Shown: piece by piece, positions 33,496 to 42,135 of the stretch
Layout of the letters: each line of letters begins with the position of its first letter
How positions within the stretch are numbered: position 1 is the stretch's first letter
Assembly (NCBI RefSeq): GCF_013523055.1
Contig: NZ_JAAMQM010000016.1
Location: forward strand, 1-64,000
Direction of reading: 5' to 3'
Origin: Pseudomonas capeferrum
Lineage (GTDB): Bacteria; Pseudomonadota; Gammaproteobacteria; Pseudomonadales; Pseudomonadaceae
Length of the DNA: 64,000 bases
Made by a program: the position numbers and the translations under genes
The notes under the pieces: generated by a model
What the model was told of the DNA's origin: nothing
Databases searched by the model: none
Seen by the model: only the letters and a program-made list of their open reading frames with translations

Positions 33496-33860
33496 GGCGC
33501 AGGCAGCAAGGCTTCACCCTGCTTGAAGTGAGCGTCGCCCTGGCCATCGCCGCGGTACTGGCGGTGATTACCAGCCAGGTCCTGCGCCAGCGCCTGGCGA
33601 TCCAGGACAATGTCCAGCAGCATCGGCTTGGCGTGCTGTGCGCCCGCGAGTTGCAGGCACGCTTCACGGTCGAACGCTACTGGCCGACGACCCAGCAGAA
33701 CACGGGTGTTCTTCATCAAGGTGGACAGGCCTGTCACTGGCACCTGCAGTTGCGCAACACCGGCGTGCGCGACCTGCGCCGTGGCGAGTTGCAACTCTAC
33801 GCCGACCGCGACGAGCGCTTGCCGCTGGGCCACTACGTGGTCTTCCTGGAGCGTCCATGA
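33492..33860 (+). CDS. gspI: Minor pseudopilin GspI (XcpV-like)
   Basis: A 122-residue minor pseudopilin: leader MRRRQQG, cleavage before F8, then FTLLEVSVALAIAAVLAVI with E at +5. GspI nucleates the tip complex with GspJ and GspK. ATG 33492 overlaps the gspH stop (ATGA), and its own stop overlaps gspJ in the same way, indicating coupled translation. The family length of about 120 residues fits. Confidence 0.92.
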   Translation: MRRRQQGFTLLEVSVALAIAAVLAVITSQVLRQRLAIQDNVQQHRLGVLCARELQARFTVERYWPTTQQNTGVLHQGGQACHWHLQLRNTGVRDLRRGELQLYADRDERLPLGHYVVFLERP

Positions 33861-34447
33861 AACAGCGGCAAACCGGGCTGACCCTGATCGAACTCATGGT
33901 GGCGATGGCCCTGACGGCCTTGCTGGGTATTCTCCTGGCCGCGCTGGTACATGGCTGGCTGCTGGTTCGCGAGCGGCTGGCCGTCCCGGCTCATGACAGC
34001 AGCGTGGTGGACTTCTGCCTGGCGCTGGAACGGCGCTTCGACAGTCCGGTCTTGCGGCGCGTGTATGAGCAACGTCTACCGCTGACGGTACGCTGGCTGG
34101 ACTGGCAAGCCGACCGCCAGCAACTGCTGTGGGTTGCCGCGGCAGCCTGGCCGGAGGTGGACGGTGGCTCGCGTCTGCAACGGCAGCGCCTGAGGTTCGA
34201 GGCACGTGAGCAGCGTCTGTCGCTGGAAAGCTCGGCGGACCTCTACGCCGCGGGTGCGCCACGCTGGGTGCTGCGCGAGCGTCTGGAGAAAGTCGCAGCG
34301 GTCAATTTCCTCTATTACCAGACCGGCCGCTGGCTGGCCTGGCCTTCCGATCAACCGGCGCACCCCGACCGTGGCGTGCGCCTGGAGCTGCAACATGATG
34401 GAGCCTCTTATGTCTGTACCTTTGCCCTGCCTTGGGGGCGTTCATGA
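33857..34447 (+). CDS. gspJ: Minor pseudopilin GspJ (XcpW-like)
   Basis: A 196-residue minor pseudopilin with leader MKQRQTG and LTLIELMVAMALTALLGILL; the +1 residue is L rather than F, a tolerated variant, with E at +5. The periplasmic domain (VDFCLALERRFDSPV, then LEKVAAVNFLYYQTGRWLAWP) matches GspJ. ATGA overlaps occur at both ends. It forms the quasi-helical tip with GspI and GspK. Confidence 0.92.
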   Translation: MKQRQTGLTLIELMVAMALTALLGILLAALVHGWLLVRERLAVPAHDSSVVDFCLALERRFDSPVLRRVYEQRLPLTVRWLDWQADRQQLLWVAAAAWPEVDGGSRLQRQRLRFEAREQRLSLESSADLYAAGAPRWVLRERLEKVAAVNFLYYQTGRWLAWPSDQPAHPDRGVRLELQHDGASYVCTFALPWGRS

Positions 34448-35544
34448 AGCTTGAGTGGCGACGTCCGACCGCGCCCTCGTCCTGGCTGTTGCTAAAACCA
34501 GGAGCGGAACAGGCGGCGTGGCGCTGGGCATTGGTCGAGGCGGGCAGCCCAGTGCGTCAAGGGCAGGGCATGCCGCCGTCCGGCCTGTCGGCGCGCCCGG
34601 CGTTGATCGTCCCCGGCGAGGCCTGCAGTCATTTTCAAGTACCGGCGCCGCCCGGGCTCAAGCGCGAGGAATGGCCGCTACTGCTGGAAGACCGTCTGTT
34701 GCAGGGCGCGGAAGAAGTACTGTGCACGAGCCTGGGGGGCGCTGCAGGAGAGCTGCGGCTGGTCACGGTGGAGCGCCAGCGCCTCGACGACTGGCGCGCG
34801 GTCTGTGCCGCGTGGGGAGTGGTGCCGGAGCGCTGCTGGGCCGAGTTCCAGCTGTTGCCCGAGCCCGCGCCTGGGTGCTGTTGGCACTGGCGCCAGGACG
34901 AGACACGCGATCTGTTCAAAGGGGTCTGCGTCGAAGGGCGGCATCATTGGCTGGCATGGCCCGCGGCATTGGCCGATCAGCGTCCCGCGCAGTGGGAAGG
35001 CCTGCAGGTCGACCCGCTCGAAGGAGACTGGCCCGCCCACCTTGGCGCCTTGGATACGCTGCCGGGACTGTTCGAGCAGCGCCGTGGCGGTCGCCGGACC
35101 GAGTTGCCTCGATTGCCTTGGCGCCTGGCCGTGGCATGCCTGGCGCTGACGGGCATCTGGGGTGGGCTGTGGTTTGCCCAACAGTGGCGTCAGGCCGACC
35201 TGTACCGCGCGCAAGTGCAGGCAGTGACCGGTCAACAGGCAACGGCACGTCAGGCCGCGCAGGTGCTCAAGCGTCTTCGCGAGGCCGACAGGGAGCGTCA
35301 ACTGCGCCTGCGTCAGCTCGAGGGGCTGCAGACCGAACTGCACGGCTGGTTGCGCGAGCATCCCGGTTGGCGCCTGCGAGGCGTGCGTTTCGACGGCCAG
35401 CGCTGGCATGTGCGCGTCGACGGCGAAGGCGACGCACCGCCGTGGCAGGCCTTGGCCAGTGCCGCAGGCGCCGGGGTACAGGTGCAGCCGGGTGCCCGGC
35501 CAGCGCAGTGGCAGGTAGTGTTCGACCTTGGAGCGGCGTCATGA
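34444..35544 (+). CDS. gspL: Type II secretion protein GspL (XcpY-like)
   Basis: A 366-residue bitopic protein: a large cytoplasmic actin-like domain (residues 1-~220) that recruits GspE, one transmembrane helix (WRLAVACLALTGIWGGLWFA near 225-245) and a periplasmic ferredoxin-like domain that pairs with GspM. ATG 34444 overlaps the gspJ stop; the stop overlaps gspM. Sequence conservation in this family is low; position in the operon and topology support the call. Confidence 0.85.
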   Translation: MKLEWRRPTAPSSWLLLKPGAEQAAWRWALVEAGSPVRQGQGMPPSGLSARPALIVPGEACSHFQVPAPPGLKREEWPLLLEDRLLQGAEEVLCTSLGGAAGELRLVTVERQRLDDWRAVCAAWGVVPERCWAEFQLLPEPAPGCCWHWRQDETRDLFKGVCVEGRHHWLAWPAALADQRPAQWEGLQVDPLEGDWPAHLGALDTLPGLFEQRRGGRRTELPRLPWRLAVACLALTGIWGGLWFAQQWRQADLYRAQVQAVTGQQATARQAAQVLKRLREADRERQLRLRQLEGLQTELHGWLREHPGWRLRGVRFDGQRWHVRVDGEGDAPPWQALASAAGAGVQVQPGARPAQWQVVFDLGAAS

Positions 35545-35927
35545 CTCAGGCTCTCTATCAGCGTTACCGCCTGCCATTGGCATGCGCCATGATCGGTTTG
35601 CTGCTGGCGGTTCTGTTGGTCCGCGAAGGCCTCGGGCGATGGCGAGACCTGAGCCAGTGGCAAGCCTTGGCAGAGTCGGCCGCCAGCCTGCAAGCGCGCG
35701 CGCCCATCAACCTCGAACGGCTACGCCAGTCGGCCGAGTCGCGACAGATCCAGTTGGCGGGTGTCGAGCCCAGTGACGCCGGTTGGCAGGTGCACGGGCA
35801 GGTGACCAGTGAGCAGGCGCTGCAGCAATGGCTGCTCGCATTGCAAGCCGAAGGCGCGCTGCCGTTGCAGTGGGCATTGGAACAGGACGTCTCGGGGCTG
35901 CGCTTCGACGTGCTGGTGCGGCCATGA
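35541..35927 (+). CDS. gspM: Type II secretion protein GspM (XcpZ-like)
   Basis: A 128-residue inner-membrane protein: one N-terminal helix (YRLPLACAMIGLLLAVLLVR), a coiled-coil-prone segment and a small periplasmic domain (QLAGVEPSDAGWQVHGQVTS). It partners GspL in the inner-membrane platform. ATG 35541 overlaps the gspL stop; its stop overlaps gspN. Slightly short for the family (about 150-170). Confidence 0.85.
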   Translation: MTQALYQRYRLPLACAMIGLLLAVLLVREGLGRWRDLSQWQALAESAASLQARAPINLERLRQSAESRQIQLAGVEPSDAGWQVHGQVTSEQALQQWLLALQAEGALPLQWALEQDVSGLRFDVLVRP

Positions 35928-36583
35928 GCTGGCGTGCGGGATCGTGGGTGTTGCTGGTGTTCTGCCTGACACTGCTGATCCAGTTGCCGGCCAGTTGGGT
36001 GGCGCATGGGCTGGGTTGGGCTGCCACGGGCATCAGTGGCACCGTGTGGCGAGGGCAGGCGCGGCACATCGGCTCGATCGGACCGATCGAGTGGGACTGG
36101 CGTCCTTGGCGTTTGCAGGCACAGACCAGGGTCGGCGTGCAGGGCCAGGCGTGGGCGTTGGACGTGCGTGGTTGGCCATGGGCCTGGCACGCTCGGATTA
36201 CCCCGTGGCAGGCACCAGATGGGGCCCCTGCCGAGCACCGGTTGGTGGGGCAATGGCAGGGGGTTATCCAGCTCGCAGGGCAGGGTCGGCGATGTAGCGC
36301 TGCGCAGGGCCGGATCGCGGTGGTCGACCTCGCCCTTGCCGCACCCTGGTCATTGACGCTGGGGCAGGGCGTGATCGAAATGGATTGTCGCCAGGGTTGG
36401 CGGTTGCTGGGACGGCTGGACCTGGCGGGGCAGCATCAGGCAAGCGTGGATGCCGACCTGCTGGCTCGACAGGCACGGTTGAGGGTGAGCGTGGAGGAGA
36501 GCGCTGCGATTACACCTCTGCTGCGAAGCGCGCAATGGTTGGCGCCTGGGGGCAGAGAGCTGCAGCGTGGGGTGGAATGGTAG
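35924..36583 (+). CDS. gspN: Type II secretion protein GspN (XcpN-like)
   Basis: A 219-residue protein with one N-terminal hydrophobic segment (WVLLVFCLTLLIQLPASWVA) and the GspN-typical opening LPASWVAHGLGWAATGISGTVWRGQA followed by beta-rich sequence with IGPIEWDWRPW. GspN is an accessory component present only in some T2SS and its role is unclear. ATG 35924 overlaps gspM; it is the last gene of the operon. The following 216 bp show no clear terminator. Confidence 0.85.
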   Translation: MSWRAGSWVLLVFCLTLLIQLPASWVAHGLGWAATGISGTVWRGQARHIGSIGPIEWDWRPWRLQAQTRVGVQGQAWALDVRGWPWAWHARITPWQAPDGAPAEHRLVGQWQGVIQLAGQGRRCSAAQGRIAVVDLALAAPWSLTLGQGVIEMDCRQGWRLLGRLDLAGQHQASVDADLLARQARLRVSVEESAAITPLLRSAQWLAPGGRELQRGVEW

Positions 36584-36799
36584 GCTCTGTTGTTGGGGGT
36601 GGGGCTATCGGATGCATGGTGTGAGTGAGCTGGCGCCTCGAGATCGAGCATCGCCGCGCGGCAAGTCGAATCGGCGAACGTATACGAGGATCTGAGAGAT
36701 CAGCCAAGGGCTCGGATGCGAGACCGGACCATTGCTGGTTCAGGCGGGAGTGATAACTCCGTAAGCAGATTCCGACACTCTGCCCACGGATGTAGGACC

Positions 36800-37354
36800 T
36801 CAGGGGCGGATTTCGATCAGAGTGCCGTCCTTGACCATTTCCCAGACTTCGCGCATGTCATCGTTGCGCATGGCGATGCACCCTTCGGTCCAGTCCAGGG
36901 TATGGAAGTACCACTCGGGGTATTCCTGGTCGACCGGGGTGCCGTGGACCATGATCATGCTACCGGCGCTGATCCCTTCGTTACGGGCGTGGGCCGCGTC
37001 CTTGATGTTCGGATAGGAGATGTGCATGGCCAGGTTGTACCGGTCGCTGGTCTTGCGCCAGTCAAGCCAGTACAAGCCCTCCGGGGTCTTTCTGTCGCCC
37101 TCGCGCTCCTTGGCGCCAAGGGGTTGCTTGCCCAGGGAAATACGGTAGGTCTTGAGCGGCTCGCCACGGCTCATCAACTGCAGGCGGCGCTGTGACTTGA
37201 TCACCAGCACCTTATCGACCAGGGGCTGGAACCCGGTCCGCGGCTGGGTCTGGGCAGGCATGTCGGACAAGGGTTTGCGAATGATGGTTTCGGTGAAGGC
37301 CGCCTGGGACGCCGACGCCACGGTCATACAGAAAAGGGCAAGCAACCAACGCAT
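36800..37354 (-). CDS. L,D-transpeptidase family protein (YkuD/ErfK)
   Basis: A 184-residue periplasmic protein with a signal peptide (MRWLLALFCMTVASASQA|AF). The YkuD domain shows the catalytic pattern: HGTPVDQEYPEWYFHTLDWTEGCIAM contains the H, the G and the nucleophilic C. It probably forms 3-3 cross-links in peptidoglycan or attaches lipoprotein to it. ATG 37354 is chosen because it directly precedes the signal and has AGGTAT upstream; ATG 37372 is possible. Confidence 0.85.
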   Translation of the reverse strand: MRWLLALFCMTVASASQAAFTETIIRKPLSDMPAQTQPRTGFQPLVDKVLVIKSQRRLQLMSRGEPLKTYRISLGKQPLGAKEREGDRKTPEGLYWLDWRKTSDRYNLAMHISYPNIKDAAHARNEGISAGSMIMVHGTPVDQEYPEWYFHTLDWTEGCIAMRNDDMREVWEMVKDGTLIEIRP

Positions 37355-37371
37355 GGAACGATACCTGAGCA

Positions 37372-37926
37372 CTAGGTGATGGGCGACGAAAGGTTCATCG
37401 GCGGCAGGTACTCATTCCCGATGGGATAATGCTGCTCGATGCGGTCGCGATAATAGCATTCTAGTGTGCGCGTGACGGTGCGAAAAGCCAGTTCGGACCA
37501 TGGGATCTCGTGTTGCTCGAACAGCCGCACCTCGAGGCTTTCGATGCCCACGGCAATTTCGAGGTCCGCCAGTTCGGCGCGGAAGAACACATGCACCTGG
37601 TTGATATGCGGCAGGTCGAAGAGCTGGTAGAGGTTCATCGGCCCGAGCCGGGCGCAGGCTTCTTCCATCGTTTCGCGTCCGGCGGCCTGCTCCAGTGTCT
37701 CGCCGTTTTCCATGAAGCCGGCCGGCAATGTCCAGAAGCCCCGACGCGGTTCGATGGCGCGGCGGCACAGCAGGACCTTGCTGCCCCAGGTCGGCAGTAC
37801 CCCGGCGACGATATTGGGGTTCTGGTAATGGATGGTATGGCAATGATCGCAGACGTACCGCGGGCGGCTGTCGCCTTCGGGGATCCGCTGTGTGACGGCT
37901 TGTCCGCACGCGCTGCAGAATTTCAT
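37372..37926 (-). CDS. NUDIX hydrolase with N-terminal zinc ribbon
   Basis: A 184-residue protein. Two CxxC pairs (C-S-A-C-G and C-D-H-C-H) form an N-terminal zinc ribbon, then a NUDIX domain with the box G-F-M-E-N-G-E-T-L-E-Q-A-A-G-R-E-T-M-E-E (around residues 75-97). Such proteins resemble NudC-like pyrophosphatases acting on NADH or related dinucleotides; the exact substrate is uncertain. The start is ATG 37926, since the ORF extension to 38277 overlaps the next gene's upstream region. Divergent from the second NUDIX gene. Confidence 0.85.
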   Translation of the reverse strand: MKFCSACGQAVTQRIPEGDSRPRYVCDHCHTIHYQNPNIVAGVLPTWGSKVLLCRRAIEPRRGFWTLPAGFMENGETLEQAAGRETMEEACARLGPMNLYQLFDLPHINQVHVFFRAELADLEIAVGIESLEVRLFEQHEIPWSELAFRTVTRTLECYYRDRIEQHYPIGNEYLPPMNLSSPIT

Positions 37927-38059
37927 TCTTCGCTTCCTATGATGACGAGCTATCTTGGCGTCCTTGGCCCGTGGACCGCAAGCCACTGTCAGGGAGGACT
38001 TGGGTGCTTCACGGCTTTGGTGCATCATGCAGGACAGGACCTGGACACGAGCGTGCGTA

Positions 38060-38659
38060 ATGCTGGACGAGCTTCTTCGCCGAATGAGCAACCATACCCC
38101 GGCGTCTCTGGAAACGGATCGCCGTTTTCCCGAGGCCGCGGTATTACTGCCCATTACCCGCAACGAAGAGCCGGAGCTGGTACTGACCCTGCGCGCCAAG
38201 GGCCTGTCCACCCATGGCGGCGAGGTGGCCTTCCCTGGCGGACGCCGCGACCCGGAGGATCCCGACCTGGTGTTCACCGCGCTGCGCGAAGCCGAGGAGG
38301 AAATCGGTCTGCCCCCTGGGCTGGTGGAAGTGCTCGGTCCCCTCAGCCCCCTGGTTTCGTTGCATGGACTGAAAGTGACGCCATTCGTCGGGTTGATTCC
38401 GGATTACGTCGAGTATCGGGCCAACGATGCCGAAATCGCGGCAGTATTTACCGTTCCGCTGGATTTTTTCCGCCAGGACCCTCGCGATCATACCCATCGC
38501 ATCGATTACGAAGGACGCAGCTGGTATGTGCCCAGCTATCGCTATGGCGAGTACAAGATCTGGGGCCTGTCGGCGATCATGATCGTCGAACTGGTGAACC
38601 TGCTGTACGACGCCGGTATCGATCTGAACCAGCCGCCTGAACGTTTCAGCCAGAAATGA
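38060..38659 (+). CDS. CoA pyrophosphatase-like NUDIX hydrolase
   Basis: A 199-residue NUDIX protein of the NudL/YeaB (CoA pyrophosphatase) type: LSTHGGEVAFPGGRRDPEDPD carries the start of the NUDIX box and TALREAEEEIGLPP its end. The LSxHxGxxxFPGG element upstream of the box is the family's CoA-specific extension. ATG 38060 starts MLDELLRRM; the ORF upstream of it is not protein-like. It lies 46 bp before a gamma-carbonic anhydrase gene, probably co-transcribed. Confidence 0.85.
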   Translation: MLDELLRRMSNHTPASLETDRRFPEAAVLLPITRNEEPELVLTLRAKGLSTHGGEVAFPGGRRDPEDPDLVFTALREAEEEIGLPPGLVEVLGPLSPLVSLHGLKVTPFVGLIPDYVEYRANDAEIAAVFTVPLDFFRQDPRDHTHRIDYEGRSWYVPSYRYGEYKIWGLSAIMIVELVNLLYDAGIDLNQPPERFSQK

Positions 38660-38705
38660 GCGGGGGCCGAACCCGCCACTATCGCAGGACAGTGAGGAAC
38701 CACCG

Positions 38706-39230
38706 ATGAAATACCGCCTGGGCGACCAGAGGGTCGAGACTCATCCCACCAGTTGGGCCGCGCCAACCGCCACGCTGATCGGCAAGGTCCGTCTGCAGGC
38801 CAGGGCTAGCGTCTGGTTTGGCGCGGTGCTGCGCGGCGATAACGAGCTGATCGACATCGGCGAGGACAGCAATGTCCAGGACGGTACGGTGATGCATACC
38901 GACATGGGTTCGCCGCTTACCCTTGGCAAGGGCGTAACGATCGGTCACAACGCCATGCTGCATGGTTGTACCGTGGGCGATTACAGCTTGGTCGGCATCA
39001 ATGCGGTGGTGCTCAACGGCGCTCGGATCGGCAAGCACTGCATCATCGGCGCCAATGCCTTGATCGCCGAGGGCAAGGAGATTCCCGATGGTTCGTTGGT
39101 CATGGGTTCGCCTGGCAAGATCGTGCGCGAGTTGACCGATACTCAGAAGCGCATGCTCGAGGCCAGTGCCGCTCACTATGTGCACAACGCCGAGCGCTAT
39201 GCTCGCGACTTGTTGCCGCAGGAGGACTGA
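38706..39230 (+). CDS. Gamma-carbonic anhydrase family protein
   Basis: A 174-residue left-handed beta-helix protein of the gamma-carbonic anhydrase/YrdA/PaaY type. The hexapeptide repeats and metal-ligand histidines are visible: DGTVMHTDMGSPLTLGKGVTIGHNAMLHGC. A C-terminal helix follows (IVRELTDTQKRMLEASAAHYV). Whether it has carbonic anhydrase activity or hydrolyses thioesters cannot be told. It ends one base before a DUF1289 gene. Confidence 0.9.
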   Translation: MKYRLGDQRVETHPTSWAAPTATLIGKVRLQARASVWFGAVLRGDNELIDIGEDSNVQDGTVMHTDMGSPLTLGKGVTIGHNAMLHGCTVGDYSLVGINAVVLNGARIGKHCIIGANALIAEGKEIPDGSLVMGSPGKIVRELTDTQKRMLEASAAHYVHNAERYARDLLPQED

Positions 39231-39231
39231 C

Positions 39232-39429
39232 ATGAGCGAGAACGAGCGCCCAGTCGCCTCGCCCTGTGTCAGCGTCTGCGCGCTGGATGAGGATGACATC
39301 TGCGTGGGCTGCCAGCGCACCGTGGCCGAAATCACCCAGTGGGGCCGGATGGACAACTCCGAGCGTCGCAGTGTCCTCGAACTGTGTCATGAACGAGCGG
39401 TGGCCGCGGGCTTGATCATGGGCCTTTGA
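39232..39429 (+). CDS. DUF1289 domain protein
   Basis: A 65-residue protein with the DUF1289 cysteine pattern: SPCVSVCALDEDDICVGCQRT followed by EITQWGRMDNSERR. Four cysteines suggest metal binding; the function is unknown. ATG 39232 is preceded by GGAGG inside the end of the carbonic anhydrase gene, indicating coupled expression. Confidence 0.85.
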   Translation: MSENERPVASPCVSVCALDEDDICVGCQRTVAEITQWGRMDNSERRSVLELCHERAVAAGLIMGL

Positions 39430-39495
39430 GCGCCAGGCTCTTGGCCGAGAACCGTCGCTACAGTACCCTGTGCGGCTTGTCCGACGGTTGATCCC

Positions 39496-39963
39496 ATGTT
39501 CTTTCTATTTGCATATATCAGCAGCGTAGTGCTGATCAACTACGCCTTTTCCAGTGCGCCGCATCTGGATGTGATCTGGTCCGCCTGGGGTGGGTTGGTA
39601 TTCATCCTGCGTGACATGGTGCAGACGCGGTATGGCCATGGCGCCTTGATGGCGATGCTGGGGGCGTTGGTCTTGTCCTATGTGACGTCGGAGCCGGCCA
39701 TTGCATTGGCCAGTGCGACGGCGTTCTTCGTGTCGGAATTGATTGATTGGTTGGTCTTCACTGTCACGCAGCGGCCGTTGCGGGATCGGTTGTGGTTGAG
39801 TTCGGCGCTGAGTATTCCGGTGGATACTTTCATCTTCTTCGGGATGATCGGGGCTTTGACGCCGGTTATCATTGGCACGGCCATGGCTTCCAAGTTTGCT
39901 GGGGTGACTGTGGTGTGGTTGGTAATGGCGTGGCGGGGGCGGAGGCAATCTTTGGCAGGTTGA
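39496..39963 (+). CDS. VUT-family membrane transporter (queuosine-precursor-transporter-like)
   Basis: A 155-residue polytopic membrane protein with about five hydrophobic segments. It resembles VUT/YhhQ proteins, which import queuosine precursors, in FILRDMVQTRYGHGALMAM and FFVSELIDWLVFTVTQRP. It is shorter than E. coli YhhQ (~220 residues), as a compact subgroup is. The substrate is inferred from the family. ATG 39496 opens directly into a membrane segment. Confidence 0.75.
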   Translation: MFFLFAYISSVVLINYAFSSAPHLDVIWSAWGGLVFILRDMVQTRYGHGALMAMLGALVLSYVTSEPAIALASATAFFVSELIDWLVFTVTQRPLRDRLWLSSALSIPVDTFIFFGMIGALTPVIIGTAMASKFAGVTVVWLVMAWRGRRQSLAG

Positions 39964-40172
39964 AGTTTTCAATATCGTAGCTTTCAGTATCGCGAGCGAG
40001 CCAACTCTTCATGCTGGTGGGGTTCGCGTTCATCGTGCCGGTCACGCTTGCGTACAATACCCTCGATTTTCGCGTGTTCGCCGGGAAGATTCGCACAGAG
40101 CGTGCTTGAGACCGCTCAGCCGAGGTCGCAAAGCTGTTAGCCTTGTCGGGTTTAGGGCGCATTGGACAGGCC

Positions 40173-40793
40173 ATGGCCAACCACAAGATCGCGATTCGCC
40201 GGCGTAACGTCGAGAAAATTCTGCAGGCCGCCGAGCAGGTATTCGCCGAGAAGGGCTTCGGCGGCACTTCCATGGGCGATATCGCCGAGCAGGCCGAGCT
40301 GCCGCGTTCCAACCTGCACTACTACTTCAGTACCAAGGACGACTTGTACCGGGCAGTGCTGCAGGACTTGCTCGACGTCTGGAAGCAGGACGCACTGTGC
40401 TTCGAGCGCTTTGATGACCCGCGCGTCGTATTGACCAGCTACATCCGCGCAAAGATGAGCCATTCGCGCTCGCGTTCGCTGGGCTCGAAGATCTGGGCTG
40501 AAGAAATGCTCCACGGCGCGCCGCTGCTCGGCACGAGCCTGGACGACACCCTGGTGCCCTGGGCGCAGCTCAAGGAAGCGAAGATCCGCCGGTGGGTGGA
40601 GGACGGACGCATCCTGCCGGTAGAACCCTCCGCATTGCTGTACATGATCTGGGCGGCAACCCAGCACTATGCCGACTTCGGCTACCAGGTGAAGCTGCTC
40701 AACGGCGGCGAGCCGCTGTCGGACATGGCCTTTGAAAATGCCGTGCAGACGGTGACCAGCGTAATCCTGCGGGGCATAGGCCTGGAGCCTTGA
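40173..40793 (+). CDS. TetR-family regulator, RutR-like
   Basis: A 206-residue TetR/AcrR repressor: an N-terminal HTH (ILQAAEQVFAEKGFGGTSMG, then DIAEQAELPRSNLHYYFSTK) and a YcdC/RutR-type C-terminal domain (SKIWAEEMLHGAPLL, YMIWAATQHYADFGYQV). RutR in E. coli senses uracil and controls pyrimidine degradation. This gene lies beside and convergent with the reductive pyrimidine pathway, so it is the likely local regulator. ATG 40173 is chosen; a TTG at 40143 would add ten residues. Confidence 0.85.
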   Translation: MANHKIAIRRRNVEKILQAAEQVFAEKGFGGTSMGDIAEQAELPRSNLHYYFSTKDDLYRAVLQDLLDVWKQDALCFERFDDPRVVLTSYIRAKMSHSRSRSLGSKIWAEEMLHGAPLLGTSLDDTLVPWAQLKEAKIRRWVEDGRILPVEPSALLYMIWAATQHYADFGYQVKLLNGGEPLSDMAFENAVQTVTSVILRGIGLEP

Positions 40794-40860
40794 GCAGCCC
40801 CGCAGGACAATTGGCGGCGCAGACGCCATGCGTCCTGCGCAATCGCTCAGCGCGTAGGTC

Positions 40861-42135
40861 TCAGCTGGCTTCGCGGTAGGGATTGCGCGGATCCTGGGTC
40901 CAGTTGAGATATGGCTTGCCGGTCTCCTGGGCCACCATGTCGATGCAGTTTTCCACCGGGCAGGTGATCTGGCACAGGTTGCAGCCCACGCATTCCTCCT
41001 CGATCACGCTGTACACATGGGTTCCATCGGCCTGCACGGCATTGGCGATCGCCTGGTGCGAAGTGTCCTCGCAGGCGATGTGGCAGCGACCGCAGCCGAT
41101 GCAGGCATCTTGGTCGATCTGCGCGATGACCTTGTAGTTGATGTCCAGGTACTTCCAGTCGGTGGTATGCCCCACGGCCAGGCCGCGGAAGGCGTCCAGG
41201 TTGCGGTGGCCGTGCTGGTCCATCCAGCGTGAAAGGCCATCCTTCATGTCTTCGACGATGCGAAAACCATGCAGCATCGCCGCCGTGCACACCTGCACGG
41301 CGCCGCAGCCCAGGGCCACGAACTCCGCGGCATCTCGCCAGTTGCCGATGCCGCCGATACCACAGATCGGCAGGCCGCGGGTCTCTGAGTCGCGGGCGAT
41401 CTCGGCGACCATGTTCAGGGCGATCGGCTTGACCGCCGAGCCGCAGTAGCCGCCGTGGGTGCTCTGGTCACCGACGATGGGGTGGGCGACCATGCGATCG
41501 AGGTCGACGCTGGTGATCGAGTTGATCGTGTTGATCAGCGACACCGCATCCGCGCCACCCCGATGCGCGGCGCGGGCCGACTGGCGGATGTCGGTGATGT
41601 TGGGCGTGAGCTTGACGATCACCGGCAGCGAGCAATAGGTCTTGCACCAACGGGTAACCATCTCCACGTACTCGGGTACTTGGCCGACGGCGGCGCCCAT
41701 GCCGCGCTCGGGCATGCCGTGGGGGCAGCCGAAGTTCAGCTCGATGCCGTCGGCGCCGGTGGCTTCGACCAGCGGCAGGATGAACTTCCACGACGCTTCC
41801 TCACACGGCACCATCAGCGACACGATCAGCGCGCGATCGGGCCAGTCCTTCTTCACCTGGGTAATCTCGCGCAGGTTGATCTCCAGCGAACGGTCGGTGA
41901 TCAGCTCGATATTGTTGATGCCCTGCACCAGGCGGTTGGCGCCGAAGTGGGCCGAGTAACGTGACGACACGTTGACCGCAGCGGGGTCTTCGCCAAGGGT
42001 CTTCCAGACCACGCCGCCCCAGCCGGCCTCGAAGGCGCGCACCACGTTGTAGGCCTTGTCGGTCGGCGGCGCGGAGGCCAGCCAGAAGGGATTGGGCGCC
42101 TTGATGCCGGCGAATTCGATGGACAAGTCGGCCAT
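40861..42135 (-). CDS. preA: NAD-dependent dihydropyrimidine dehydrogenase subunit PreA
   Basis: A 424-residue subunit. An FMN-binding dihydroorotate-dehydrogenase-like barrel (residues 1-~310; LNFGCPHGMPERGMGAA, CGIGGIGNWRDAAEFVALG) is followed by a ferredoxin domain with two 4Fe-4S motifs, CIGCGRCHIAC and CVGCNLCQITC. With PreT it reduces uracil and thymine to dihydropyrimidines. It overlaps preT by one base. In Pseudomonas the pair is also called PydA/PydX. Confidence 0.95.
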   Translation of the reverse strand: MADLSIEFAGIKAPNPFWLASAPPTDKAYNVVRAFEAGWGGVVWKTLGEDPAAVNVSSRYSAHFGANRLVQGINNIELITDRSLEINLREITQVKKDWPDRALIVSLMVPCEEASWKFILPLVEATGADGIELNFGCPHGMPERGMGAAVGQVPEYVEMVTRWCKTYCSLPVIVKLTPNITDIRQSARAAHRGGADAVSLINTINSITSVDLDRMVAHPIVGDQSTHGGYCGSAVKPIALNMVAEIARDSETRGLPICGIGGIGNWRDAAEFVALGCGAVQVCTAAMLHGFRIVEDMKDGLSRWMDQHGHRNLDAFRGLAVGHTTDWKYLDINYKVIAQIDQDACIGCGRCHIACEDTSHQAIANAVQADGTHVYSVIEEECVGCNLCQITCPVENCIDMVAQETGKPYLNWTQDPRNPYREAS

